A DNA stretch of 64,000 nt. Origin: Caballeronia arvi (GTDB lineage Bacteria; Pseudomonadota; Gammaproteobacteria; Burkholderiales; Burkholderiaceae). Under the pieces are notes generated by a model. It saw nothing but the letters and a program-made list of their open reading frames with translations, did not search any database and was not told the origin of the DNA. Position numbers and translations under genes: made by a program. Positions 33,240 to 42,935 of the stretch are shown one piece after another. Positions within the stretch are counted from its first letter, which is position 1. Every line of letters starts with the position of its first letter. Where the stretch lies: assembly GCF_001544695.2 (NCBI RefSeq), contig NZ_FCOM02000033.1, forward strand, positions 1-64,000, written 5' to 3'.

Positions 33240-34643
33240 ATGGAACAGACCTTGAGTTCAGATATGTCGAATCCAGGCGCCTCAAGCCAGAACGCGGTCT
33301 CCGCACGCGTCTTCGATGTCGGCATCAACGAGCGCTTGCCGATTTCGCAACTGGCCGTGCTCGGCTTGCAGAACGTCTTCGGCATGACGGGAATGTTCGT
33401 ATTTCCCGGCATTCTCGGCCGCGCATTCCATCTGCCCGATGCGCAGATCGCGTATCTCTACGGCATGACGTTCATGGCGTGCGGGATCATCACGATCCTT
33501 CAGTCGGTGTTCCTGCTGCGACTGCCGATTGCGCAAGGCCCTTATGCGGGCAGCTTCGGCGCACTGTTGACAGTCGGCCATATGCAGGCCGGCGGGCTCG
33601 GCACCGCGTTCGGCTCGTTCTTCGCCGCTTCGCTGATCTGGTGCCTGCTTACGGTCCCGATCCGCGGGCGTAGCGTGGCCGGACTGTTCGCGCGTCATCT
33701 GCGCGTGCCGATCATCTCCGGGATGATCGTGATGCTGATCATGGTGCAGATCGCGAGCGTCGCGCTGCCGTCGTGGATCGGCAACCGCGCGAGCCCCGGC
33801 TTTCCGGGCGTGAATCTTTTCGCGGGCGGGGTCGCGGTGTGCGGCATCGTGTTCGCGATGCTGTGGGGCGGCCGCTGGATTCGCCGCGTCTCTATCCTGC
33901 TCGGCCTGGCGCTCGGCACGCTCGCCTATACGCTGTTCCAGCCGATTTCGTTCGACGCCGTGGCCGCCGCGCCGCTCGTCGTCTTGCCGCGCGTTTTTCC
34001 GTTTGGTTTCGGCGTGCGTGCCGACTTCGTCGCGGTGTTTCTGCTCGTGCTGATTCCGGCCGGAATGGGATCGATGGCGCTTTATCAGACGGTCGCGGAC
34101 TGGGGAAACGAAACGCTGACGCCGGGCCGAATGTCCGAGGGGCTTTTCGGTGTCGCGCTCGGCTCGGTCGTCGCGGCGACGTGGGGCGGTTTCAGCACGA
34201 TCGCCTATCCCGACAATATCGGCATACTGCGCGCGACGCGCGTCGGCTCGCGTTTCGTGACCCTGATGGCAGGCATCTTACTGATCGTGCTCGGCGGCTG
34301 CGTCAAGTTCGACATGTTGCTTGTCGTGGTGCCGATTCCCGTGATCTCGGCTGCCGCGACGCTGCTGTTCGGCGTCGTCTTCATGCACGGCGTGCATATT
34401 CTGGCGCAGGTCGAGTGGGACGACCGCCGGCTGATCGCGACGGGACTCTCTTTCCTGATCGGCCTGGGCGGACTCTTCGTCTCTCCGGACGTCATGCACG
34501 CCATGCCGCTGATGCTGCAACTCGTGCTTCAGCAACCGGTCATCTCGGGCGGCCTAACGCTCGTCGTGCTGCACGCGTTGCTGTGCTCTGCGCGACGGCC
34601 ATCGGCAACGCCATCCACTGCGGCCACGCATACGCAGCACTGA
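33240..34643 (+). CDS. NCS2-family nucleobase:cation symporter-like permease
   Basis: A 467-residue membrane protein of the NCS2 (xanthine/uracil permease) family with about 12-14 hydrophobic segments. LGLQNVFGMTGMFVFPGIL, GPYAGSFGALLTV and GGFSTIAYPDNIGILRATRVGSR correspond to the substrate-binding helices. The Gln/Asn-rich signature is not a perfect match for characterised purine carriers, so the substrate may be another heterocycle or acid. It follows the MFS gene in the same direction, 75 bases later. The start is uncertain (also possible at 33264). Confidence 0.8.
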   Translation: MEQTLSSDMSNPGASSQNAVSARVFDVGINERLPISQLAVLGLQNVFGMTGMFVFPGILGRAFHLPDAQIAYLYGMTFMACGIITILQSVFLLRLPIAQGPYAGSFGALLTVGHMQAGGLGTAFGSFFAASLIWCLLTVPIRGRSVAGLFARHLRVPIISGMIVMLIMVQIASVALPSWIGNRASPGFPGVNLFAGGVAVCGIVFAMLWGGRWIRRVSILLGLALGTLAYTLFQPISFDAVAAAPLVVLPRVFPFGFGVRADFVAVFLLVLIPAGMGSMALYQTVADWGNETLTPGRMSEGLFGVALGSVVAATWGGFSTIAYPDNIGILRATRVGSRFVTLMAGILLIVLGGCVKFDMLLVVVPIPVISAAATLLFGVVFMHGVHILAQVEWDDRRLIATGLSFLIGLGGLFVSPDVMHAMPLMLQLVLQQPVISGGLTLVVLHALLCSARRPSATPSTAATHTQH

Positions 34644-34787
34644 GCAGGAAGGGCGTGCGCGGTTCGCGCAATGTATGCATCGATTAGTATGCCGAATCTG
34701 TTTCTGATGGATGGTCGACGACACGAGGAGTGCGATGACACCGCACATCCTCGTAGCACAAATTGAACGATGTCAAATGGAGGAGAT

Positions 34788-35849
34788 ATGGTTAGAAGTG
34801 GGATGAGACGGTCGCTGACTGCACTGACGTTGGTGGGGCTTTCGAGCGGCGCCGCGTACGGACAAAACAACGTCACGTTATATGGCTCGCTGGATGGCGG
34901 TCTGCGCAATCTCGTGAACGGCACCAAGGCAGGCGGTGCGGCGCTGACGATGGCATCGAACGGCGTCTACAAATCGAATCGCTGGGGCTTTCTCGGCACC
35001 GAGGACCTGGGCGGCGGATACTACGTTCGCTTCAATCTGGAGGCAGGCTACGTTCTGTCGACCGGCGCAAACAGCAGTACGACCAATCAGATCTTCCAGC
35101 GCAATTCGACGATCGGTATCGGCGGGCCGTTCGGACGGGTCGACATCGGCCATCAGTTCACGCTGCAGCACCGATTGATCAAGGAGTTCGAGCCGTTCGA
35201 TCTCGACTACCTCCAGGTGACCGAGGCCGCAGCGATATCGGGGGGCACCAGCGGACGAGACGACAACGCCATGTACTACCACGGCGACTTCGGTCCCTGG
35301 ACGGCTCGCGCGGATTACGCGCCGGGCGGCGTGCCGGGCAGTCTCGCCAGCGGCTCGATGATCGCGGGCGGTTTCAACTACCACACGCAGCGTTTCAATT
35401 TCGGCGCCGGCTATACACGCCGGTCGACGCCGGTGCCGTCCACGTCCAGCGCGTATTTCGGCAACGATCAATACACCGCGGGCGGCGGCGTGACGTTCGG
35501 TCCCGTCGAAGTGATGGGCGGCTATTCACTCGTGATGCAAGCCGTTCCATCGACGATGGCGGGAAAGACGCGCAATCAGTACATGTGGGGCGGCGTGCGC
35601 TATCACGCGACGCCGTTCTTCAACGTGACGGCCGCGTACTACGACAACAAGAACACGACCAACGGCGTGAGCGGCAGAAAGGACGTCTCGATTCTTGGCG
35701 TCACTTATGCGCTGTCGAAACGCACCTTGCTTTATGCGGATATCGACTACACGCATTTCACGGGAGGCTATGTGACCAATGCAACGCTGAATCCGTCCGG
35801 GCATGAGAAACAGACGGGCGTCTCGTTCGGTATGAATCACTGGTTCTGA
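34788..35849 (+). CDS. Burkholderia-type outer-membrane porin
   Basis: A 353-residue general porin. It has a signal peptide (cleavage after AAYG, about residue 25), a mature N-terminus QNNVTLYGSLDGGL, repeated amphipathic beta strands, and a C-terminal ...GMNHWF ending in the aromatic residue needed for outer-membrane insertion. This is the Gram-negative porin family (OmpC-like) abundant in Burkholderiaceae. It is likely a passive pore for the acids handled nearby. GGAGGAG lies directly before the chosen ATG. Confidence 0.9.
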   Translation: MVRSGMRRSLTALTLVGLSSGAAYGQNNVTLYGSLDGGLRNLVNGTKAGGAALTMASNGVYKSNRWGFLGTEDLGGGYYVRFNLEAGYVLSTGANSSTTNQIFQRNSTIGIGGPFGRVDIGHQFTLQHRLIKEFEPFDLDYLQVTEAAAISGGTSGRDDNAMYYHGDFGPWTARADYAPGGVPGSLASGSMIAGGFNYHTQRFNFGAGYTRRSTPVPSTSSAYFGNDQYTAGGGVTFGPVEVMGGYSLVMQAVPSTMAGKTRNQYMWGGVRYHATPFFNVTAAYYDNKNTTNGVSGRKDVSILGVTYALSKRTLLYADIDYTHFTGGYVTNATLNPSGHEKQTGVSFGMNHWF

Positions 35850-36013
35850 GCGCGGCCGTGCCTTCGAGCCGCCTGCGGGATACGCTGCATTTCTCCGTAG
35901 TCGCGCTCGATACAGCCTTGCGTGAGCAGCGGCGATCATCTTGACCAAAAGATCTGCGCGGTGCGATCAATGCGGTAACAGCTAAAATCGGGGTTTTGCC
36001 CTGGAATACGCGC

Positions 36014-37474
36014 ATGTCTTTTGCCTCGCTCGGCCTGATCGATCCATTGCTGCGCAATGTGCAGGACCTCAATTACCAGACACCGACGCCGGTACAGGCC
36101 AAGGCGATTCCTGCTGTGCTCAGTGGCAAGGACGTCATGGCTGCGGCACAGACCGGCACGGGAAAGACTGCGGGTTTTGCACTGCCGCTGTTGCAGCGGC
36201 TGGTGCAGCATGGTCCGGCGGTATCCAGCAACCGCGCGCGTGTTCTGGTTCTAGTGCCGACGCGTGAACTGGCTGAACAAGTGCTGCAAAGCTTTATCGA
36301 CTACGGCAAAGGCCTCGATCTGCGATTTCTGGCCGCGTACGGCGGGGTGAGCATCAACCCGCAGATGATGAAGTTGCGCAAAGGCGTGGATGTGCTCGTC
36401 GCCACGCCTGGCCGTTTGCTGGATCTCAATCGCCAGAACGCAGTGCAGTTCGATCAGGTAGAAACGCTGGTGCTGGATGAAGCCGACCGCATGCTGGATC
36501 TGGGCTTTGCACGCGAACTCAACGCCGTGTTTGCTGCCTTGCCCGCTCAGCGCCAGACCTTGCTGTTCTCTGCCACGTTCACTGATGATATCCGCGCCAT
36601 GGCGGCGAGCATTCTGCGCGACCCGGTCAATATCAGCGTCAGTCCGCCCAATGCCACGGCCAGCAAGATCAGGCAGTGGGTCGTGCCGGTGGACAAAAGG
36701 AACAAGCCCGAGCTCTTCATGCACCTTGTGGATGAGAACGACTGGCAGCACGCGCTGGTGTTCGTCAAAACCCGCAATGGCGTGGATTATCTGGCGGGCA
36801 TCCTGGATGCAGCAGGCTATTCGGTCGACACCATCCACGGCGACAGACCGCAACCCACGCGCCTGCGTGCGCTGGAGCGCTTCAAGACGGGTGAAGTAGA
36901 TATGCTGGTCGCCACCGATGTGGCTGCGCGCGGACTGGATATCGACGACCTGCCTCTGGTGATCAACGTCGATCTGCCGATCGTGGCGCAAGACTATGTG
37001 CATCGTATTGGCCGCACCGGCCGTGCGGGCGCCAGCGGCGTGGCGGTGTCCCTCGTGTGTGCCGATGAAGCGCCGCAACTGGCCGCGATCGAAGCGCTCA
37101 TCCGGCAAACGCTGCCTCGTGAAGAAGTGCCGGGTTTCGAAGCCGAACACCGAGTGCCGCAGACCAGCGCGACAGGGCAGATCATCAAGAAACCCAAAAA
37201 ACCCAAGAAGCCCAAAGTGCCGCAAGTTGCACCGGGCGCCATGCAGGCGCTCAGTAAAAAACCGCGTCAGCAAACTGGCGAAAGCAAACGCAAGCCTGCG
37301 GCGCCGGGCGCGGTAGCCGCAGGGAAAGACACAAGCTTGTCCGCCAATCCATTCAGCGTGCAAAAGCGACGCAACAAGCCCGCCAGCAAGTCAGTTGCAG
37401 GTTCACGTGAGCCGACTGGCAAGGACGCTGGTGGCCGCGGTAAACGCCAACCCTGATGATTTGTGTGGCTGCTT
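36014..37474 (+). CDS. rhlE: DEAD-box RNA helicase, RhlE type
   Basis: The coding region is 36014-37456; the end here is slightly generous. The protein is a 480-residue RNA helicase with a Q motif (YQTPTPVQ, 21-28), Walker A AQTGTGKT (45-52), DEAD (155-158), SAT (186-188), the arginine-rich HRIGRTGRAG motif, and a long basic tail (from about 385) rich in Lys-Pro repeats for RNA binding. It unwinds structured RNA in ribosome assembly and mRNA decay. GC content and codon choice differ visibly from both neighbours (about 60% in a sampled stretch against over 70% in deoC), suggesting a different origin. Confidence 0.9.
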
Positions 37475-37496
37475 TCGCTGAGCGCTTCGCTTTCAC

Positions 37497-37760
37497 TCAG
37501 TCATCGAACTCGCCAGCCTCCAGAGCATCAGCGAAATCCGTGAGCCAGGTGGCGAAGTGATCGGTCTCGTAGATCGCCTTCTTGCCGTTGGTGATTCGCG
37601 TGACGGAGATCTGCCGCGTGGCGCCGGTTCCGTTGTTCTCCGGAACAACCACATTGTCAGTAATCTGGAAATCACGAAGTTCGAGGCCCCGATCCGCAAG
37701 GACGGCTTTGACGTCTTCCTGTTCGTCCCAGGAAAACTGGGAAAAGTCATGGGCTGTCAT
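37497..37760 (-). CDS. Small acidic hypothetical protein
   Basis: An 87-residue acidic protein with no signal peptide or membrane segment, beginning MTAHDFSQFSWDEQEDVKAV and ending FADALEAGEFDD. I do not recognise a family. The gene is supported by a good ribosome site (GAGGAGA) and a codon pattern like coding sequence. It converges with the helicase gene and may be a stand-alone stress or regulatory protein. Confidence 0.6.
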   Translation of the reverse strand: MTAHDFSQFSWDEQEDVKAVLADRGLELRDFQITDNVVVPENNGTGATRQISVTRITNGKKAIYETDHFATWLTDFADALEAGEFDD

Positions 37761-37954
37761 GCGGTCTCCTCGCGAGGATGAGGGTAAGGTTTCTTCTCTT
37801 GCGGAAACGAACGATCGCTTTGAAATGTTCTCGACGTTGGGCGAAGCCATAAGGAATGCATTGCTGCCGGCGCGGTTCCTCCATTGTGATCTGAACCGCA
37901 TTCGCGATCAAAGCGCGTGACACGCTGCACGGTCCGAATCTAGGCACTTTCCCT

Positions 37955-37972
37955 ATGTTACGATCCTAACAT
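37955..37972. promoter_or_regulatory. Inverted repeat upstream of deoC, candidate DeoR operator
   Basis: ATGTTA (37955-37960) and TAACAT (37967-37972) form a perfect 6-bp inverted repeat with a six-base spacer, about 75 bases before deoC. A related ATGTTATG sequence (near 48493) lies in front of the convergent DeoR gene. This suggests one repressor acts at both places. The promoter is probably in the adjacent AT-rich stretch up to 38005. Confidence 0.4.
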
Positions 37973-38044
37973 CCATGCTTTAAACTGAGATCAACCTATC
38001 AATAATTGTCGTGCGTCCCACAAGACGCCGGCTATACCGATCTC

Positions 38045-39052
38045 ATGCTGGAAACCGCATCGAAGTCCATCGTCGCATGGCCTGGAAAGGCTCAGGTCCA
38101 CGCGCAGGCCCGCAATCCCGGCGTGCCGTTCGATCTGTCGTGGCTCGACGGCCTGCGCGTGAACCAGTCGGCGGTGGCGCGCCGCGCATCGACGCTCGGC
38201 ACGCGTCGCGCCGTGAAGAAAGACGCGCAGGCGGCGTGGCTGCTCAAAGCGATCACCTGCATCGACCTCACGACCCTCAGCGGCGACGACACGCACGGCC
38301 GCGTCGAGCGCCTGTGCGCGAAAGCCCGCCGTCCGCTGCGTGACGATCTGCTCGACGCGCTCGGCATGGCGCACGCTTCGATCAAAACGGGCGCGGTGTG
38401 CGTCTATCACCGCTATGTGAAAACGGCCGTGGGCGCGCTCGAAGGCAGCGGCATTCCGGTCGCGGCCGTATCGACGGGCTTTCCGGCGGGCCTCAATCCG
38501 CATGATCTCAAGTTGCGCGAAATCGAGGCGTCGGTACGGGATGGCGCCTCCGAGATCGATATCGTCGTCACGCGCGAGCATGTGCTGACGGGCAACTGGC
38601 AGGCGCTCTACGACGAGATGCGCGATTTCCGCGCGGCATGCGGCGATGCGCACGTCAAGGCGATTCTCGCGACCGGCGATATCCACACGCTTTCGAACGT
38701 CGCGAAGGCGTCGATGATCTGCATGATGGCCGGCGCCGATTTCATCAAGACGTCGACGGGCAAGGAAAGCGTCAACGCAACGCTCGACGTGTCGCTCGTC
38801 ATGGTGCGCATGATTCGCGAATATCTCGCGCGCACCGGCGTCGCGATCGGTTTCAAGCCCGCGGGCGGCGTGTCCACCGCGAAGTCGGTGCTCGAGTATC
38901 AGATCCTCATGAAGGAAGAGCTCGGGCGCGAATGGCTCGAACAAGACCTTTTCCGCATCGGCGCATCGAGCCTGCTCGCGGATATCGAACGCCAGCTCGA
39001 ACATCACGTGAGCGGACGCTATTCGGCGTTCAATCGCCATCCCGTCGCCTGA
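38045..39052 (+). CDS. deoC: Deoxyribose-phosphate aldolase
   Basis: A 335-residue class I aldolase that cleaves 2-deoxyribose 5-phosphate to glyceraldehyde 3-phosphate and acetaldehyde. The Schiff-base lysine lies in FIKTSTGK and the second active-site lysine in IGFKPAGGV; the CIDLTTL segment near the start is also conserved. The protein belongs to the longer proteobacterial DeoC type. No strong ribosome site is seen; a TTG start at 38006 is an alternative. It heads an operon whose next gene can oxidise acetaldehyde. Confidence 0.92.
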   Translation: MLETASKSIVAWPGKAQVHAQARNPGVPFDLSWLDGLRVNQSAVARRASTLGTRRAVKKDAQAAWLLKAITCIDLTTLSGDDTHGRVERLCAKARRPLRDDLLDALGMAHASIKTGAVCVYHRYVKTAVGALEGSGIPVAAVSTGFPAGLNPHDLKLREIEASVRDGASEIDIVVTREHVLTGNWQALYDEMRDFRAACGDAHVKAILATGDIHTLSNVAKASMICMMAGADFIKTSTGKESVNATLDVSLVMVRMIREYLARTGVAIGFKPAGGVSTAKSVLEYQILMKEELGREWLEQDLFRIGASSLLADIERQLEHHVSGRYSAFNRHPVA

Positions 39053-39080
39053 TTCATCAGACTCCCACATTCAAAGCCTC

Positions 39081-41471
39081 ATGAGCGTTGCCGAATACTT
39101 CTCTTCGATGGAATACGGACCCGCACCGGAAGACGATCGCGCCGCGCGCGCATGGCTCGATCAGCATGACGGGCGCTTCGGTCACTTCATCAACGGCGTA
39201 TGGCGCGACAGCGACGCCGCCGCCCGCTTCGACTCGCGCGAACCCGCGACCGGCCGCGTGCTCGCTTCGATCGCACAAGGCGATAACGCCGATGTCGACG
39301 CCGCCGTGCAAGCCGCGCATGCCGCGCTCGAAGGCTGGCAGGCGATCGGCGGGGCGGGGCGCGCACGGCATCTGTATGCGCTCTCGCGCATGGTGCAGCG
39401 GCATGGCCGCCTCTTCGCCGTGCTCGAATCGCTGGACAACGGCAAGCCGATTCGCGAGTCGCGCGATATCGATATCCCGCTTGTAGCAAGGCACTTTCTG
39501 CATCATGCGGGCTGGGCGCAGTTGCAGGACAAGGAGTTCGCGGACTGGGCGCCGCTCGGCGTGATCGGCCAGATCGTGCCGTGGAATTTTCCGCTGCTGA
39601 TGCTCGCGTGGAAGATCGCGCCCGCGCTCGCGCTCGGCAATACGGTCGTGCTCAAGCCCGCCGAATTCACGCCGCTGACCGCGCTTTTGTTCGCGGAGCT
39701 GGCGCATCGCGCGGGCTTGCCGAAGGGCGTGCTCAACGTCGTGACCGGCGATGGGCGCGCGGGCGCGGCGCTCGTCGAGCATGAGGGCGTCGCGAAGATC
39801 GCATTCACGGGCTCGACCGAAGTGGGCCGGCAGATTCGCGCGACCACGGCGGGCAAGGGCAAATCTCTGACGCTCGAACTCGGCGGCAAATCGCCCTTCA
39901 TCGTCTTCGACGATGCCGATCTCGACAGCGCCGTGGAAGGCGTCGTCGATGCAATCTGGTTCAATCAGGGCCAAGTGTGCTGCGCGGGCTCGCGGCTGCT
40001 CGTGCAGGAAGGCATCGAGGCGCGCTTCGTCGAGAAGCTCAGGCGCCGCATGGATACGCTGCGCGTCGGAACATCGCTCGACAAAGGTATCGATATGAGC
40101 GCGGTCGTCGACGACGTGCAGCTCGAACGCATCCGCGCGCTGGTCGATAAGGGCGAACGCGAAGGCTGCGAAATCTATCAGTCGCCGCGGACCGCGTTGC
40201 CCGATGGCGGTGCGTTCTTCCCGCCGACGCTCGTCACGAACGTCGCGCCCGCATCGACGCTCGCGCAGGAAGAGATTTTCGGCCCGGTGCTCGTGACGAT
40301 GAGCTTCCGCACGCCGGAAGAAGCCGTCGCGCTCGCGAACAACACGCGCTACGGCCTCGCCGCGAGCGTGTGGAGCGAGAACATCAGCCGCGCGCTCGAC
40401 GTCGCGCCGCGCCTGCAATGCGGCGTCGTGTGGATCAACGCGACCAATCTCTTCGATGCAGCTGTCGGCTTCGGCGGCTATCGCGAATCGGGCTTCGGCC
40501 GCGAAGGCGGACGCGAGGGCATCTACGAATACCTGAAGCCGCGCGCATGGGTAAAGCTCCCGGTTCGCGGCGAGACGAAGCCGCTGCAGGCGCAGCCCGA
40601 TTCGCTCGTCGATGCCGGCAAGGTCAGCGCGCTCGATCGCACGGCGAAGCTCTTTATCGGCGGCAAGCAGGCGCGGCCCGACAGCGGTTATTCGCGGCTC
40701 GTGCTTTCTCCCGCCGGCGAGATCGTCGGCGAAGTGGGCGAGGGCAATCGCAAGGACATACGCAATGCGGTGGCGGCCGCGCGGGGCATGACGAAGTGGT
40801 CGTCGGCGAGCGCGCACAACCGCGCGCAAGTGCTGTACTACCTCGCCGAAAACCTGAGCGCCCGCGCCGACGAATTCGCGAAGCAGCTCGTGACGCGCGC
40901 GGGCGCGAGCGAGCGCGATGCGAAGCGCGAAGTGGACGCATCGATCGCACGCTTCTTCACGTATGCCGCATGGACCGACAAGTACGACGGCGCCGTGCAT
41001 GCGCCGCCGCTGCATGGCGTCGCGCTCGCGATGCACGAGCCGCTCGGCGTGATCGGCATCGTCTGTCCGGATGAAGCGCCGCTGCTCGGATTCGTGTCGC
41101 TCGTGGCGCCCGCGCTCGCGCTCGGCAATCGCGTGGTCGTGGTGCCGAGCGAGACGTGTCCGCTGATGGCGACGGATTTCTATCAGGTGGTCGAGACCTC
41201 GGATGTGCCGGGCGGCGCGCTGAACATCGTCACCGGCGATGCGCGTTCGCTCGCGCAGACGCTCGCGCAGCACGACGACGTCGATGCGCTCTGGTGCTTC
41301 CACGGCGCGTCGCTGTCGGCGATGGCCGAGCGGGAATCGGTCGGCAACCTGAAGCGCACGTTCGTCGATCAGGGCCGCGTGTTCGACTGGCACGATGCCG
41401 CGAGCGAAGGCTTGCCGTTTCTTCGCCAGGCGGTGCAGGTGAAGAATATCTGGGTGCCGTACGGAGACTGA
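39081..41471 (+). CDS. Two-domain aldehyde dehydrogenase (ALDH16-like)
   Basis: A 796-residue protein with two tandem ALDH domains. The N-terminal domain (about 30-500) is catalytically complete, with Glu266 (LELGG) and Cys300 (NQGQVC). The C-terminal domain (about 525-796) is homologous (LFIGGKQ ... PLGVIGIVCPDEAPLLGFVSLVAPALALGN) but truncated and lacks the Gln-x-Cys active site. This is the layout of the ALDH16 family. Next to deoC it probably oxidises acetaldehyde (or deoxyribose-derived aldehydes) to the acid. Confidence 0.88.
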   Translation: MSVAEYFSSMEYGPAPEDDRAARAWLDQHDGRFGHFINGVWRDSDAAARFDSREPATGRVLASIAQGDNADVDAAVQAAHAALEGWQAIGGAGRARHLYALSRMVQRHGRLFAVLESLDNGKPIRESRDIDIPLVARHFLHHAGWAQLQDKEFADWAPLGVIGQIVPWNFPLLMLAWKIAPALALGNTVVLKPAEFTPLTALLFAELAHRAGLPKGVLNVVTGDGRAGAALVEHEGVAKIAFTGSTEVGRQIRATTAGKGKSLTLELGGKSPFIVFDDADLDSAVEGVVDAIWFNQGQVCCAGSRLLVQEGIEARFVEKLRRRMDTLRVGTSLDKGIDMSAVVDDVQLERIRALVDKGEREGCEIYQSPRTALPDGGAFFPPTLVTNVAPASTLAQEEIFGPVLVTMSFRTPEEAVALANNTRYGLAASVWSENISRALDVAPRLQCGVVWINATNLFDAAVGFGGYRESGFGREGGREGIYEYLKPRAWVKLPVRGETKPLQAQPDSLVDAGKVSALDRTAKLFIGGKQARPDSGYSRLVLSPAGEIVGEVGEGNRKDIRNAVAAARGMTKWSSASAHNRAQVLYYLAENLSARADEFAKQLVTRAGASERDAKREVDASIARFFTYAAWTDKYDGAVHAPPLHGVALAMHEPLGVIGIVCPDEAPLLGFVSLVAPALALGNRVVVVPSETCPLMATDFYQVVETSDVPGGALNIVTGDARSLAQTLAQHDDVDALWCFHGASLSAMAERESVGNLKRTFVDQGRVFDWHDAASEGLPFLRQAVQVKNIWVPYGD

Positions 41472-41532
41472 TCAACGAATCGTTTGAGCGTAGATCTCGA
41501 CAGGAGACACGCTCGTGCATGGAGGAGACGCT

Positions 41533-42006
41533 GTGCTGAAGAACATCGATCCGCTCTTGAACGCCGATATCCTGTACGCGCTCGCCGCGATGGGACACGG
41601 CGACGAAGTGGTGATCTGCGACGCTCATTTCCCCGCGGATTCCATCGCGCGGCAAACGGTGCTGGGCAAAGTGCTGCGCATCGACGGCGCCAGCGCGCCG
41701 CATGCGGTGCGCGCGGTGCTGTCGCTGCTGCCGCTCGATACGTTCGTCGACGACCCCGCCGGCCGCATGGAGATCGTCGGCGATGCAAGCACCTTGCCGG
41801 CGGTGCAGCGCGAAGCGCAACGCGAAGTGGACGACGCGCAAGGCCGCGCATTGCCGTTCGCGCCGGTCGAGCGCTTCGCATTCTATGAGCGCGCGAAGAA
41901 GGCTTACTGCGTGATCGCCACGGGCGAAGCGCGCGGCTACGGCTGCTTCATCTTCAAGAAGGGCGTGCTACTCGCATCGGATGCGCCGGAAGGAGGCGCG
42001 CGATGA
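41533..42006 (+). CDS. FucU/RbsD-family sugar mutarotase
   Basis: A 157-residue protein beginning MLKNIDPLLNADILYALAAMGHGDE, the RbsD/FucU pattern with the catalytic His of MGHGD. It interconverts the pyranose/furanose or alpha/beta forms of a sugar so that the kinase can act on it. The GTG start is chosen because GGAGG precedes it. It overlaps the kinase gene by an ATGA. Confidence 0.88.
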   Translation: MLKNIDPLLNADILYALAAMGHGDEVVICDAHFPADSIARQTVLGKVLRIDGASAPHAVRAVLSLLPLDTFVDDPAGRMEIVGDASTLPAVQREAQREVDDAQGRALPFAPVERFAFYERAKKAYCVIATGEARGYGCFIFKKGVLLASDAPEGGAR

Positions 42007-42935
42007 AAAGCGTCGTCATTCTTGGCATCTATGTGACGGATCTCGCGTTTCGCGCGGCGCGCATGCCGCTGCTCGGCGAAACGGTGCCGGGCTCCGCGTT
42101 CAAGATGGGACCGGGCGGCAAGGGCTCGAATCAGGCCGTGGCCGCCGCGCGCGCGGGCGCGGACGTGATCTTCTGCACGCGCATCGGCGCGGACGCGTTC
42201 GGCGAGATCGCGCAGGCGACGTGGGCCGCCGAAGGCATCACATCGCGCGCGACCGTGATGAACGAGGTCGCCACGGGCGCCGCGCATATCTACGTCGATG
42301 AAAACACGGGCAGCAACGCGATCATCGTCGCGGCGGGGGCGGCGGGCGCGCTCGTGCCCGAAGACGTCGATGCCATCGAGAAGGACATCGCGCGCGCGGG
42401 CGTCTTCGTCACGCAATTGGAGCAGCCGATTCCGGCCGCGCGGCGCGGACTCGAACTCGCGCGCAAGCATGGCGTGACGACGGTCTTCAATCCCGCGCCC
42501 GCGATGCCCCTCACCGACGAAATCTATCCGCTGTGCGACTACATCACGCCGAACGAAACGGAAGCGCAGGCGCTCACCGGCATCGAGATCCGCTCGGTGG
42601 ACGATGCGCGCCGCGCCGCGAACGTGCTGCTCGACAAAGGAGCGCGCGCGGTCATCGTCACGCTGGGCGAAGCGGGCGCGCTGCTGCATACGGCGAATGA
42701 ATCGACGCTCGTGCCGGCGTTCGACTGCGGCCGCGTCGTGGAAACGGCAGGCGCGGGCGATGGCTTCACCGGCGGCTTCGCGGCGGCGCTCGCACGCGGC
42801 GAAAGCCCGCTCGATGCGGTGCGCTTCGGCTGCGCGCTCGCGAGCCTGTCGGTGACGCGTCCGGGCACTGCGCCGTCGATGCCGCGTCTTCACGAGATCA
42901 ACGCGGTGCTCGAACAAAGGAGCGTTACGCAATGA
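42003..42935 (+). CDS. PfkB-family sugar kinase, probable deoxyribokinase/ribokinase
   Basis: A 310-residue ribokinase-family kinase. It has the sugar-binding GGKGSNQAVAA (38-48) and the phosphate-transfer loop GAGDGFTGG with catalytic base Asp253. Between a mutarotase and deoC it would phosphorylate 2-deoxyribose (or ribose) at O5, giving the DeoC substrate. Its start overlaps the mutarotase stop and its stop overlaps the permease start, so translation is coupled. Confidence 0.88.
   Translation: MKSVVILGIYVTDLAFRAARMPLLGETVPGSAFKMGPGGKGSNQAVAAARAGADVIFCTRIGADAFGEIAQATWAAEGITSRATVMNEVATGAAHIYVDENTGSNAIIVAAGAAGALVPEDVDAIEKDIARAGVFVTQLEQPIPAARRGLELARKHGVTTVFNPAPAMPLTDEIYPLCDYITPNETEAQALTGIEIRSVDDARRAANVLLDKGARAVIVTLGEAGALLHTANESTLVPAFDCGRVVETAGAGDGFTGGFAAALARGESPLDAVRFGCALASLSVTRPGTAPSMPRLHEINAVLEQRSVTQ

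Noticed and set aside
39057..41393. 778-residue minus-strand open frame opposite the two-domain aldehyde dehydrogenase
   Set aside because: Composition is typical of antisense shadow frames in high-GC DNA, while the plus strand encodes a clear ALDH with catalytic residues.
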